A stretch of 64,000 bases of DNA, taken from contig FWCC01000024.1 of assembly GCA_900169235.1 (NCBI GenBank), positions 56,958 through 120,957 on the forward strand, in the 5' to 3' direction. Positions within the stretch are counted from its first letter, which is position 1, and every line of letters begins with the position of its first letter. A program made the translations under genes and the position numbers. A model generated the notes under the pieces. The model saw only the letters and a program-made list of their open reading frames with translations, was not told the DNA's origin and did no database searches. Shown piece by piece: positions 9,187 to 20,783 of the stretch. Source of the stretch: Zarea fungicola (taxonomy: Eukaryota > Ascomycota > Sordariomycetes > Hypocreales > Cordycipitaceae).

Positions 9187-11381
9187 CTAAACTCTGCCCG
9201 CGTCCGGTGCCAAATTTGTTGATGCCAAGTCTTGACAAACATGCAAGAGTTGGTTGATAATTTTCGCCATCCTCATTGCATCCGAGCATTCGCTAGACCA
9301 ATAGTCTAGAAACGTCAGTGCTAGGTAAATCTTATCAACCCACCCCTGTGGAAGAATTTGTCCCTCCAATTCGGGTCCATGAGTATCTCCCCCGTCAAGA
9401 TGGCATTTGCAGGCGATACCAAGCAGCTGCAGCGCATTTCGCCCAATGCAGCGGATGCCAAACCACTGACCATGATGGCGATGAAACATTGCTTCTTGGA
9501 TTCCGTGTATACGGCTCACAGCAGTCGTGAGAAGCTGCTTTGTAAGCTTGATTAGAGTAGGAGACGCATCTTTGAGACTCTGAGAAGTAGAGGAGGGGCC
9601 GAGTAGTGCATGAATGGCAGGAAACCGCACATCCTCTTGAATGTCATACATGTGATGCCGGAGGATGTACTTGGTGATGCTCCCCGTCGGCACTGTGTTG
9701 TCCCTTGGAAACTTTACTGGTTCTGGAAGCGCTTCGTACCAGCCGCGAATCTGCCATTCAAATTCGCCCACCCTTCTATCGAGCTGCGCAATCCAACTTT
9801 CGTGCGTCGCTGGTGTATCGTAGCTCTCCATCCAAACATTAGACCGAATTCGTTTGGTTGCAATTTCGGCCAAATAATACAGCCAGCCAATCTCCACACT
9901 TTTGTCGTCGCTGTGGCCTCCGAGCACTTGTGCCGCAGCACATACAGAATCCTCCAACTCTGAGCGATAATTGGTCGGCGGCGACGGATATATATTTGGG
10001 TAGTCGTACCTGTCCAGACCCGACCCGGGCAGACAAAGCTCAAAACGGACCTCTCTGGCGACTTTGTCAGGACGGGCTCAAATGACAAGACGGGCAATAC
10101 TGGCCTTGCTAACAAAGGGCAACATCAATAAAAATCATTAAAAAACTTACATCTCGCTCTTTAGACATCCCCAATAGAGACTCTCTTCAACGTAACTCTC
10201 TGCTGCCGTCCCTAAAGGCTGTTTTCGAAACTCTGATTCCGCATTCCCTTCACTTGGTATTGTATCTACTCGTCTCAGACGACTTTTAGAGTGCAAGAAG
10301 GCAAGACATTGATTCGAGGCATGAACAAATGCCTTCCAACCCGCAATAATCTGGTATGTAGAGCACAGATACACCCCGGTCAAAAAGGTACATTGCCCTG
10401 CTATGATGGATGTCTCATGATGCAGCATGCCAATGCGCCTTTGTGATGCTTGGAAATAGGCTTCCGCCAATGCAAGGCGCTGCGGGGACTTTGCTACAGA
10501 TGGATCTTGCTCTTGCTCGAGGGAGCTAGACAATACACTTACAGCACATACAAGCAACTATGCCAGTCAGCGTACATTTAAACAGGGTTCTGATGATGTC
10601 TTACAATCAAGCATGTCGTGCTGTCCCATTGCACTCCAGAATTGTTGAATTTGTGAACCTGATATCGGAGTGTCGCGCCATCCAACACTGGATTTTTGAT
10701 GTTGTTGTTGCTAAGGAAATTGTCCACAAGGTGTTCGACGGACTCGATGGTTAGATTCCGAAGCGCGTTGGCTATATCGTCCTCGCTCACGGTTGCGAGT
10801 GGACCATCATTAGCCAATATTTCCGTCGTACTTGTATGAATTTCTGTAGATAAATATGGGAGTAGTTCTGAAAAGATTGGCCATCTTAGCACTGCCTCTA
10901 GCGAATTCTCTGACGCATGAGACAGTACTGCTGTTGACGGTGGCACGCCTCCAAAAGTCGAAACATTTTCGGTTTTCTGTCTTTTTGCTTTCTTTGATTC
11001 AGTGGCCAGCCTCGAAGTAGTATTTGGTGCTTTCAGTTCGCCTGTTTCCCCAGAGAGGTCCGCGGCACTATAATCACTGTGGCTTAAACTCGGACCAACA
11101 TCGACGTTTCCCTCTCTGTTGCCAAGAGCCTCACTGATGTATGTCTTTAGCGATTCCTCAAGCTGACCTATTCTTGTTAAAACCTGAAGGCTCCCCTGAT
11201 CCAACTTTGAGGCGTGCGGTTCAGGATAACGACAGTTGCCGGATGTGGCTCTGCAAAATCCACATGTAGGTCTGTGGCCATCGCATTTAGTCTTTCGAGC
11301 ACGACACACGGAGCAGGCTGTACTGGAACGCTTTCGTTCGTAGATTGCCGCGGACCTGACGGCATTAAACTCTTCCTCCAT
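9187..11381 (-). CDS. Zn2Cys6 transcription factor with fungal-specific TF domain
   Basis: Three exons: 11381..10605, 10557..10151 and 10054..9187. The introns are 10604..10558 (47 bp, GTAAGA..TAG) and 10150..10055 (GTAAGT..CAG, branch CTGAC). The product is about 683 aa. The zinc cluster is at residues 23-50: CSVCRARKTKC, then CGFCRATSGNC. The fungal_trans region is recognisable from LLVCAVSVL through QCTFLTGVYLCSTYQIIAGWKAF and SLYWGCLKSEIEVRFELCLPGSGL. The last motif spans the second intron and confirms the splice choice. It is a nuclear regulator. It neighbours a nucleosidase and sugar transporter whose shared promoter has CGG repeats, so it may control that pair; this is inference. Confidence 0.86.
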
Positions 11382-11686
11382 TGCTATTTGTATTAGTAAG
11401 AAATAGTCAAATCATGAAGCATGTTTGAACAGCCACTTGAGAGTAGAATCACGTGGTTCTCACCCCGCCAGACATCAAATGCCGTCCCCCGCTCTCCTTT
11501 AAACTAGCTAGTGGCGTTTTGATGATTCGATTCAAAGTGGATTAGTTGGCACTTGTTGCTCTACTGTGTTGGCCCTGTTCCATGTGCTGCTACAATAATT
11601 CCTATATTCCAACAGACAAGCCAGCTTATGACACTTGTAAATAGGGTCAACGGGTTCAATCATCAAAGAAGTAATACTCTATTAAC
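11382..11686. other. Intergenic, regulator promoter / nucleosidase 3' end
   Basis: A 305-bp spacer with no gene. It holds the promoter of the Zn2Cys6 regulator. Confidence 0.5.
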
Positions 11687-12931
11687 TTAGCGTATGGCCT
11701 GGTAGCCTGTTGCCTTGTCTGCGTTGTCTAGACAGTCTTCCAGCATTTCCCAAAACTTTGCAAACTCAATCGAGCTTGGAATACTAGTCCCTTTCATCTC
11801 CAGTGGATAAACAACTGTCCTCCCCAGCTGTTTGCCCGACAAAATAACATCAATACTCCAACTAGTGTCCGCCGTTTCTTTAGCTTGAATGCCGATCCCA
11901 TTGTTGTCGTGGTTGAACATGACAGCAGCAACAGCAAGTGCGTCGTGCAACGGCGGACCCTGCTTCAAATCTGTATCTCGGGCATATGAGCCTCCATAGA
12001 ACATGATGAGCTCATAAAAAGCCTGCCGCAGCTTGGTGACTCCGCGCTGCCCGCTCACCAACCGTTGACGGATTTCAGGCGTGGCGCATGCCTGATTGGT
12101 AAGATCGAGTGGTATCAGTACAGTCTTGGGGCGTAGAGCGGCGTTCCGAAAGACGCTGCGTGCAGATTCAGGGTCACACCAAATGTTGAACTCAGCGTAG
12201 GACGTAGCGCCAGTCCCGTGGCACGGCATGCAATCGTTTTTTGTTATCCCAACTTTGTCCTGCCCACTACTGCCGATAGCACCACCCATTATGCTAAGCC
12301 CTTTAATGTGGTCGACAAGATCGGGGTAAATGGCAAATAGCAACGCAATGTTGGTAAGTGGACCGATGGCTACTAGCCATGCTGTATCTTTTGAAGTCGC
12401 GTAGAGGGCCTTTGCAATTTCGTGAACGGCAGGCTCTTGGCCAAAGACTGACCGAGTTGGTGTGGGCAATAGTGTCGTACCATCAAGGCCACTACTCCCT
12501 GATAAAATAGGTCATTAGTTCACTAGATTCACTTTACTGATGTAGTTCACCAACCATGGAATTCTTCTGCATTTACCGGATCCCGGCAAAAAGGCTTGGA
12601 TGCACCAGGGAAAACGGGAATATGCGATTGTCCGATTGCATCCAAGATACTAAGTGTGTTGTACGTTGTATTAGCCAAGGAACTATTTCCATGTACTGTA
12701 CTGACGCCCATGAGGTCGATATGGGGGTGGTGAGCCGCAATGAGAATAGCAAAGGCGTCCTAGGCGAAGTCAGTTTTGGCATCTGTCGTCATCACAGGTA
12801 TTGCATGTCGTACATCATGACCTGCCACTGTTAGCACTTGGATCAGGAGAAAAGGACAAGAGAGGAAAGTGCATACCGGAGTCACAGTCTATCCACATAG
12901 GGATTTTTGTCGGGGATGGTGTTGCTCCCAT
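11687..12931 (-). CDS. Inosine-uridine-preferring nucleoside hydrolase
   Basis: Four exons: 12931..12877, 12821..12814 (8 bp), 12759..12555 and 12498..11687. The introns are 12876..12822, 12813..12760 and 12554..12499. The product is 359 aa. Joining them gives the family N-terminus IPMWIDCDSGHDDAFAIL; the DSGHDDA aspartates bind Ca2+ and ribose. Further hallmarks are GVSTVHGNSSL, HGSSGLDG, AIGPLTNIALL, IMGGAIG, AEFNIWCDPESA and a C-terminal LHDALAVAA with the metal-binding Asp. The enzyme cleaves the N-glycosidic bond of ribonucleosides to ribose and free base, normally in the cytoplasm. The gene is divergent from an MFS sugar transporter with a 647-bp shared promoter, consistent with nucleoside or ribose salvage. 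Confidence 0.9.
12814..12821 (-). other. 8-bp micro-exon of nucleoside hydrolase
   Basis: The exon GTCATGAT is flanked by an upstream CAG acceptor and a downstream GTACG donor. It supplies Gly(part)-His-Asp of the DSGHDDA active-site motif. Skipping it would break the frame and remove catalytic residues. Confidence 0.8.
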
Positions 12932-13578
12932 TTGACCCAACGTCGTAGTTTTTTACTGAACGACTATGTGCCTTTACAAGTTGAGAACCACTGCCTGAAT
13001 AGCTTGCGCATTTTATATCGGGCAAAGTAAATCGGGTCCGGCTAGTAACACTGGCTATGGGTTTCTCTTCGAATACCTGCCGACCGCATCTGCCGAAGTC
13101 GAGGGCGGATCATAACATGTCTTTGTTAATCAGACTCATATTGGAATGAGAAGAGTGTCGGCTCTAGCACCGAATAGCCCCGACAAGTTCCTGTGGGGTT
13201 GATCCCTACGGTGGCTGTGCATGACTCAAGCCCTTTCATGACCTGAGTTCTGGCTCGTCGGCAACTGTGCCGAATAGCCCCGTTCCAAATCCTAGCGTTG
13301 CTGGCCAGCATCTCCAAGAAGCTACAAACACCAATTGACAAAAGTAAGGTGTTCGGCGCGAAACGCCTCTCATTAGCTCTTGATCAGCTTGTGGGGTCTG
13401 GCAAGACCAGATACTTCTGCTGTCGAAATGATTTGGCCTTGGCCGTTACATCACAAATCTTACTTAAGGGCGGTTGGTCACCACGGCATTAATGCATGAA
13501 GGCACAAAGTTTCCTCTCTCTTGACAATCTGCTTTTGCTCTTGAGCATTCATCAATCTCTGGCTAATAAGTCACGGCT
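12932..13578. other. Bidirectional promoter, nucleosidase / MFS transporter
   Basis: A 647-bp divergent region. GATATAAAA on the minus strand (13011-13019) lies about 80 bp from the nucleosidase start. A 13-bp motif repeats exactly 100 bp apart at 13170 and 13270. Confidence 0.55.
13170..13282. promoter_or_regulatory. Repeated CCGAATAGCCCCG element
   Basis: Identical 13-mers lie at 13170-13182 and 13270-13282. On the minus strand each reads CGG-N7-CGG, a direct-repeat arrangement compatible with Zn2Cys6 factors. They lie between divergently transcribed genes and near a Zn2Cys6 gene. Confidence 0.45.
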
Positions 13579-15375
13579 ATGGACACCGAAAAAAACGAGA
13601 AATCCTCAACTCACCGGGAAGTGATTGAGTCGGAACAGCTCCAGGAAGTGGACAAGGACGACCATACTACTTCCAAATGGCAAGCCATCAGAAAGAACCC
13701 TCAAGCCTTTATCTGGTGTCTCTACGCAATTTGGTGCATCCTACTCGTCAGCTTTGATAACCAAGCGTCCGGCATTGTATTTGGCATCCCCCAGTTTCGG
13801 CGCGATTTTGGACACTACTATAATGGACAATATGTGCTCGAGGCAAGTTGGCAGTCCGCCTTTACAGGAGCACCTTTAGCATCGTGAGAACCCAGTTCCG
13901 CAATCATGACATATTGACTGTCTTACTAAATGGCTCGCAGGAACCTCATAAGCTCGCTTCTTGCAGGCCAAGTATCAGATAAAATAGGACGCAGGTTTAC
14001 TATCATGATTGCTCTGTTCATATCATTTGCCTCTGTCACTTTGGAAATGGTTGCAACTACCAATGCAATGTTTTTTGGGGGCAAATTCTTGAACGGGTTC
14101 GCGACAGGCACACTTGCATCCGTTTGCGTGACATACATTGGTGAAGTAAGTTGGGCTTTCTCCCTTGCCAAGTTTCCAGTTTCGGTGCCTTGCTAACGGT
14201 CTCGCGCGGACATAGGTCAGCCCTCTTGCTCTTCGCGGTCTACTCACCTGCATGAGTGCTTTATCTTACACAATTGGCCCGCTCATTGTTGCGCTCATTA
14301 TCAATACAACTGGCACTTGGGAAAATCGATGGGCCTACCGCTCCATCTTTTGCTCGCAGTATGGATTTTCTGTTATAGCAACGGCTCTTATCTGGCTCAT
14401 GCCTGAATCTCCATGGTGGCTGGCAGCTACAGGCAAGCCCGAAAAGGCTCTCAGAAGCCTACAGCGCCTTGGATATCGCGACGGCAACGAAACAAAGCGG
14501 CTGGCTCAAATTGATCTCACCCTGCAGCAGATTAAGGCCGAAACAGAGGGCCAGACCTATGCAGAATGTTTTCGACACTCAAATTTGCGCCGCACAATGA
14601 TCTCAGTCGCACCATTGTCGATCCAGTCGCTTTCCGGAGTCGTTTTTGTGGCGTCATATACTCTCTACTACATCCAAGTTGCTGGGTTCAGTGATGGCAT
14701 GTCATTCAAGCTCCAGATCGCCCAGCAGATGTGCTCGACTATTGGCAATATAATGTCTTGGTTTGTTATTGATCGAATCGGCCGACGAAATTTGACTCTG
14801 GGCGGCACTATTGGCCTGACCATCATTCTGCTCGTATGTGGTGGATGTGCCACCATTGGCACTGTCGGGGCGACCAAAGGCGCGGTAGCACTTCTTCTCC
14901 TGTACTGCTGGTTTGTAAGTGTATAAAACCGACCAAGTAAGGCGAATAAAGACTAATGATTGATGCTAGTACAACCTCACAATTGGTGCCACCGCTTTTA
15001 CAATCTTGTGTGAGGTCTCTACGTCCCGACTTCGCGTCAAAACAATTGCAATGGGAATATCGCTCCAGAACATCTTTAACTTGATTGTCTCTTTCGCAAT
15101 GCCATACCTTTTCAACCCTGATAAAGCGAATCTTGGGTACGTATCGCTGAACTAAATTCCTAGCTTGTTTACTGACACTCGATAGGGCGAAAGTCTCATT
15201 CATCTTTGGTGGGCTGGCTGTGCTCTGCGTCATCTACCTCTGGTTTCAGCAGCCAGAGACGACCAACCGGACGTACCAGGAGCTCGACGAAATGTTCATG
15301 AAAAGAATACCCGCTCGCAAGTTTAAATCTTATACAACCAGTGTAGACGGTGGCTTAGAGTATCTGTCCAAGTGA
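13579..15375 (+). CDS. MFS sugar transporter (maltose/hexose permease-like)
   Basis: Five exons: 13579..13883, 13941..14145, 14216..14914, 14970..15136 and 15186..15375. All introns have GT..AG ends. The product is 521 aa with about 12 membrane segments. After a hydrophilic, charged N-terminus (residues 1-55) come GIVFGIPQFRRDFG, LAGQVSDKIGRR (the loop 2-3 MFS signature), a PESPWW motif closing the N-terminal half, a long central cytoplasmic loop, VIDRIGRR (repeat signature) and a final PETTNRTYQELDEMF, the C-terminal sugar-porter signature. It resembles fungal maltose/alpha-glucoside permeases at the plasma membrane. The substrate cannot be fixed. Divergence from the nucleosidase suggests a pentose, nucleoside or related sugar. 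Confidence 0.88.
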
Positions 15376-16212
15376 TGGTTGCATGATTTTCGTGAACTGT
15401 CAACATCTCGAAAAGCACAGTAATATAAATTCTTTGTCGGTTTGAGCTCTGTGGTGGAGTTGGTTTAGTACTAGAGGTGGCTGTGGCTGTCCAGCCAGTA
15501 ATTTAGTAAATAGCCACATCCATAGGGTGGCCAAGACAAGCCCTTTTATTGTATTTTTCGGACATAACGGCAGCAAGGTTCCCAGCTAACTGGCTCGGAT
15601 TTACGCCAAGACATCAGCTTACTGCAACTTCAATGCTCTTCGTTACCAGTATACTGTTATATATCGAGGTAGTTCTTTGTGATTGTGCTGACTGATTATT
15701 GAACCATGACAGCCGGTGCGGGAGAGCCGCGTTATGGGGCTGTCTGTATATTGCTTACGAATGGACAAGGTCTCTCAATCGGGTAATTAGAACACCCACG
15801 AGCGGGGAAAAGAATATACCATCAATGTAGCCTGCATCAAGTGTGCGACTAGACACTAAGTGGAGTAGTAAAAAGATCCCTGACTCAAAAGGCGTCAATG
15901 CCAGATACGATGGCATGGTTAACGAGGTGCCACAAACGATATACTAAGTTGACTATCGATTCAATGATCATAAGTGGATAAGTAATCGAGAAAATCTGCC
16001 CTTTTCGAGACAACGATTAATAATCACTCTTTATTTGTAACAGCCAAGTCCCGCAATTGTAAGTCTGCCTTTGGTGCGATTTTATTTGCTTGAAGCGCAA
16101 TACTAGAGGAGCTTGAATTTCCTATCTAACTGAACTGAATTGTTTGTACCCCGCACGGAATCTGAAGTGTATTTGCTCAGCTCAACTCAATTAAAGCAAA
16201 GTGCAAACGGTC
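15376..16212. other. Intergenic spacer between convergent genes
   Basis: 837 bp between the transporter and the Tri14-like gene. No gene, RNA or clear repeat was recognised. Confidence 0.5.
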
Positions 16213-17302
16213 TTAATGCTGAAGCAACTTGTTGACATCATCAGTGATGTCATAAAGGGGAAAGTCTGCTCGAGTGTGGGGGTTGTCGAGGAAGAATCCA
16301 GAAAGCACATAGAGTCTGTCCCCAATTTGTACAGTGGCGGTTGTAAAAGCCTGCCCTGCATAGGCGTTGGGAATGACACCAAGCTTTTCGGCAGTTTTCC
16401 AGCCATCTCGTGAGCGAAGAACAATAGTGCCGAAAGCATCATCACTGACAAGATAAACGGTGTTCTTGTAGAGGGCGGGCAAATAGGACGCATCGGTGTT
16501 GTTCGAAATCGGCTCCGCACCAGCCTGCAGCGGCAGATGAACTGGCGTCCCCTTCTTTGCCGCCAAATCAAAGACGAAGATTTTACCGCCATCGTCGTTG
16601 ACTAGCACATTACGGCCGTCGTTGAACGCCGCAATGCCAGAGAATCCAGACACCGTAGTTTTGGTGTTGGCAATCGTGTACCAAGCCTCGGCCTTCTTGC
16701 CGTCGGCGCTGACTTTGACGATGCTGCTTGGATACGAGCCAACGACAAAGCTGTTTCCGGCTGCATCATGCTCAACATCCTGAAAGCCACCGTAGGCCCC
16801 CTGGGAAACGGCGGTGAGATTGCTCTTCCACTCAACTTTCCTTGTCTGCAAGTCGTACTTCACAAGGTAATTGGTGCCGGAGACGTCGGCTCCAAATGTA
16901 TCAAATGCGGCGCCGGCGTTTGCAATGATCGAAAGCTTGTCATGACGCGCATCGAGTTGGAGACCACTGACGTGAAACTCTGGGTGACCAGTTACACCAT
17001 CAATTGTGATGACTTCAGTAATGCGATCTTGGATGGCGTCGTAGACAGAAACGGTTGCATCATACATGTTACTAATACAAGCGGGTTAGTCCAATTGGAA
17101 GCCACGAATACAATTTTTGTGCGTACCCAATGTAAGTTAGACATCTTTTCGGATCAAATTCGATATTTTCAGGATAAAGGTGTGCCGCGTGAACAGTTAT
17201 GTTGCCAGACGGTGATGGGCAGGCATGCTTCTGAGGGTAGCTCAGAGAAGATGCTGCCGCCGCCTGGAGTAAGGCAAAAGTGATAGCTGAAGTAGCAACC
17301 AT
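16213..17302 (-). CDS. Tri14-like secreted beta-propeller protein
   Basis: Two exons, 17302..17127 and 17071..16213. The intron 17126..17072 (GTACGC..TAG) joins LTYIG to NMYDATVSVYD. The product is about 344 aa with an N-terminal signal peptide (residues 1 to about 18, SAITFALLQAAAASS). The body has repeated propeller-blade strands: HLYPENIEFDP, FHVSGLQLDARHDKL, FQDVEHDAAGNSFVVGSYPSSIVKVSADG, FSGIAAFNDGRNVLVND. This matches the Tri14-like/SMP-30-like fold. Tri14 was first described in trichothecene clusters, but relatives are widespread in fungi outside them, and no other trichothecene gene is seen here. The biochemical role is unknown. A TATA-like TTATATAA lies 109 bp upstream. Confidence 0.8.
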
Positions 17303-18521
17303 TATGGGCGAGAATAAAACCGAATTGTTTGCGAAGCTTATTGGTTTAAGAAGGATACAGAAATCTCATGGGGGATTGCTTCTGCATGATGTGGGCAGGA
17401 ACAATGGCTTTTATATAAGTTGCAGTGCTAAACAAAACATAAAGTTACTTTAAACCTAATTTCCTTTTCGTACGCGTGGAATAGTAATCAGTCATCCACC
17501 TGTTGTTTGCCATGCGGGATTCGGCGGTACGTTGTCCTGGGTTTACTTCAATGGGAGAGCTTGTCTGCTATTATGGAGCCACTTTCTGGCAAAGCAAATC
17601 ATGGTACAGGGCACAAATACGAGACAAAGAATCCTCCTGGGATATATTATGTAGAAAGTTTATAAGAATAAGTCGATACAGCTGGTTATACGGCGTTTAA
17701 GTATGGGACGCATCATGACCACTTCAGGAATAGTATGGCAGATTTAATTGATGATGGATGGTGACATGGCGCGATATTGTCTCACATCGTGTCTCGAGTA
17801 GCTCACAACATCTGAATTCAGCTGTGCGTACGATCAATAGATTGCTGGACAAGTGTATCGGTGTAGGGTGGGACGCAGCGGTGAATTATTTTTCTTCCGT
17901 AGTGGATATCATACTAGAATTGAATCAGCATCGATTTCTTCAATTATCTGATGGTCCATTGATCCGCTGTACTAAATCCGGCGGAGGATGGGTGACGCGG
18001 AGCGGAGTGATCTCGCCGCTTCTCCACTGACCCCTTCACTTTGAAAGCGAGGTTGGTAGGGATTATGCGCCGCATCCATGATCACGTCAGATTGTTGGCG
18101 GGCTTCTCCATCGTCAGATGTGTCAGTCCATTTGTGGATGTTTCCGCTTTGGCTATACAGGATCCTCGGCCGCCCTCGGCGGGATGGCCGAGACGCAAGG
18201 CACAAAGACTAGCGGATCCAGTTCGCTGTTATCTTAACCATCTTTATTGGCGAGGGGTATTTTACCAATCGAACTTGGAATTTATATTAAAAACAGGCTT
18301 AGAAACTCGAAACAAATAAGCACGGCAGTTTCTTTCTTTTCCACTCGGCAGCCGACTCAGCAGCCGGCTGTTGCTGATCAACTTCTGGTAGTAGACTGGA
18401 CATTCATCTATCTAATGATGGATTGTTCATATCCTTGACATGACAGAATGTGACTTGTCAGGTGGCATACAAAATATAGCTAACCACCCTCACAATGTGA
18501 CATCTCTGTTCATGTCTTGAA
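17303..18521. other. Intergenic region, Tri14-like / P450
   Basis: About 1.2 kb with no recognisable gene; open frames are short and lack family motifs. It holds the Tri14-like promoter and the P450 3' flank. Confidence 0.5.
17411..17418 (-). promoter_or_regulatory. TATA box for Tri14-like gene
   Basis: TTATATAA lies 109 bp upstream of the ATG on the minus strand. Confidence 0.45.
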
Positions 18522-20155
18522 TTAGAGCAGCGCAGCATCGTTCTGCATCCATGGGGCCTGAACTTCGATGCTCCTCACTAGTTCTGCATGCTTGGAGCTC
18601 CTGGGAGCGATAGAATATGGAAACGGCATCGGATGTGTCGTTACTGACGGTGATGCCTCAAGTTTAGCCCCAATTTCAAATCCCTGATCGTCAACTGCCT
18701 GCTTAATTGAAAAGGCAGCTAGTACCTGCGCGATGGTAATAAACACGGTGTTGTCGGCGAAATGCTGACCAGGGCAGGTTCTACGACCATAGCCAAAGAC
18801 CATACTCGTGGCATCAGGTTCGTCGCGAGGTCCTAGGTACCTTTCTGGGTCAAAAACGTCTGGGTCTGCATAAACGTGCGGGTCGTGGCAGAACCACCAC
18901 ACTGCGGGAAGCAGGAAGGCGTCCTTTGGGAGAAGATGATCCTTGTAGATGAAATCCTCCTGCGCCACATGCGGCAAACCCATTGGCGAGACAGGAAGCC
19001 ACCGGTATGCTTCCTTCACGATGGCCTCAATATACGGTAGCTTGTCACGGTCCTCAAATTTGGGAAGCCTTTCTGAACCAATCACGCGATCGATTTCCCC
19101 CTGGGCCTTGGATTGCACGCCTGGGAACAGAACCATGGCCAACATGAAGCTCGTTAGCACTGATGTGGTGGTTTCCGCACCTGCGCCGTAAATGGTTGCG
19201 GCGCTCCACTTGATATCTTCCTCATCGGCAGGGCTCAGTTTGGCCAGTCGGTTCGATTTTTCTCCAAGTAAGTTGGACACATACGAATGTGGATGACTGC
19301 GCGATGCCTGTTGCTTTTTCACAAAGACGTAGGGGATATTGGCCACGTCTTGGCCCGTCTTCCTCCATTGTCGAGCAGTCTCCTTGAACGCCGTACCAGG
19401 GAACCCGCTCGGCAGATACCTGAGGGCTGGGATAACATCAACAAACCAGCGCATGGGTACTAAAGCAGCTTTTATGTTGCCTATCATCTCCTCAACCAAG
19501 CTAAGCAAAGGATCTGCCTTGTATGACCCCAGAGAGTAGCCGTACGTTGCTTTTAAGATGATGGCGGCCGTCTCGCTGTTACAGCCGTTAGATGCTGAAA
19601 TTGTAGATTTCTATAAAGTAATAGGATCACTCACCTATGAATATGCTGTACTAATCCATCTGGTTCATCCAGGACCCGCAAGAGAAGGCGCCGTGCCTCC
19701 ATCTCCTGCACGTGGCTGTATTGGCTTGCCATGGCCCGTGTACCAAAGTGCTGATACACTAGCTTACGACGCCGGCGGTGGCAATCGTTCGATGGTGACA
19801 AGGCGAAAAGGTTTTTGTAGTCGCATAAGTTAAGGCCAAACTCCATGTGCGGTCTTGAAGAAGTTTTTGCCGATTGTTTAACCAGCAGCTCGTGTGCAGA
19901 AGCCTTGTCATGGATAATCACAATCGTATTGCCCAAGACTGTGACGGAACTGATAGGGCCGTAGTCATCTTTATGCCTAAGCCAGTGTTGGTACTCCGGC
20001 ATCCCTTTTGGCGGCAAGTCCATGATGTTCCCGATTACCGGCAGAGACTTTGGTCCCGGTGGTAGTCTCGGGCGATTGTTTCTTCTAAAATAATGCCAAT
20101 AAACGATGAGGCATAGGGAAGCAGCAGTGGCTGCGAGTGCAATCGTGTCGATCAT
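18522..20155 (-). CDS. Cytochrome P450 monooxygenase
   Basis: Two exons, 20155..19635 and 19575..18522. The intron 19634..19576 starts GTGAGT and ends TAACAG with a CTAAC branch, and rebuilds LVQHIHSETAAIILKATYGY. The product is 524 aa. Residues 3-23 are a membrane anchor, followed by the proline-rich hinge RLPPGPKSLPVIGN. The I-helix oxygen-binding motif is GAGAETTTS, the K-helix ExxR is EAYR, and the haem loop is FGYGRRTCPGQHF with the ligand Cys. It is an ER-bound monooxygenase of the type often similar to O-methylsterigmatocystin oxidoreductase, with unknown substrate. The ATG at 20155 is the first true ATG in frame. No backbone synthase (PKS/NRPS/terpene) is nearby. Confidence 0.9.
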
Positions 20156-20783
20156 GGCCAACAGTTGAATGAAGCGCAAGGATAATGCTAATGGAGGTTG
20201 GCGACAGAGACTGGACTTTATTCATATCATTACCCCGCTCGGCTTACCGTATCACTCACTATACGTCTTTGATGTTTGCTTGGTCACTTGACTATTAAAA
20301 TCCTTCTGGGCGACGTGCAGGAGACTTGCAGGCGACGTGCAGGTGCAGGTTGTGTGTGTGTGGCATCTCCTACCGCTTCCCGGATCGCCTGTTTTTCATA
20401 TCCGTAGTGTAATACTACCTCACTGTCTCCGCTCATTCACGGCTGTTTGCTTATGAGATATACAGAGACCTATGCTCCGACCGGTCTACTGAAAGGCTAT
20501 CATGTTCAGGCCTTGATCTTCTTCTGTGGGTGTACGATGCATCAGGCGATGCGGCAGGGGAATTATCGCGTAGTCAAGAATAGAGCCTCGTTCAGTCACT
20601 CAATTCGACCGCTTCCGTTCAGCATGTCACAATGGGAAGCAGGAGGTCTGACAATGCCCGCCCAACCCTGGTTTTTGATCCCAGCGGCATGAAACCCGTC
20701 AGTCACAAAATTTCAGAATACGAGTTACTGCTATCCATATACTTTAATATTCTTATGTACTACTTCTCTATATTCTACCCCCT
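20156..20783. other. Intergenic region, P450 promoter
   Basis: 628 bp. GGCGACGTGCAGG occurs twice (20309-20321 and 20331-20343), followed by a short GT run near 20350-20362. No gene is seen. Confidence 0.5.

Noticed and set aside
9187..20155. Trichothecene or other secondary-metabolite cluster
   Set aside because: Only a Tri14-like gene and one P450; no terpene synthase, PKS or NRPS in the window.
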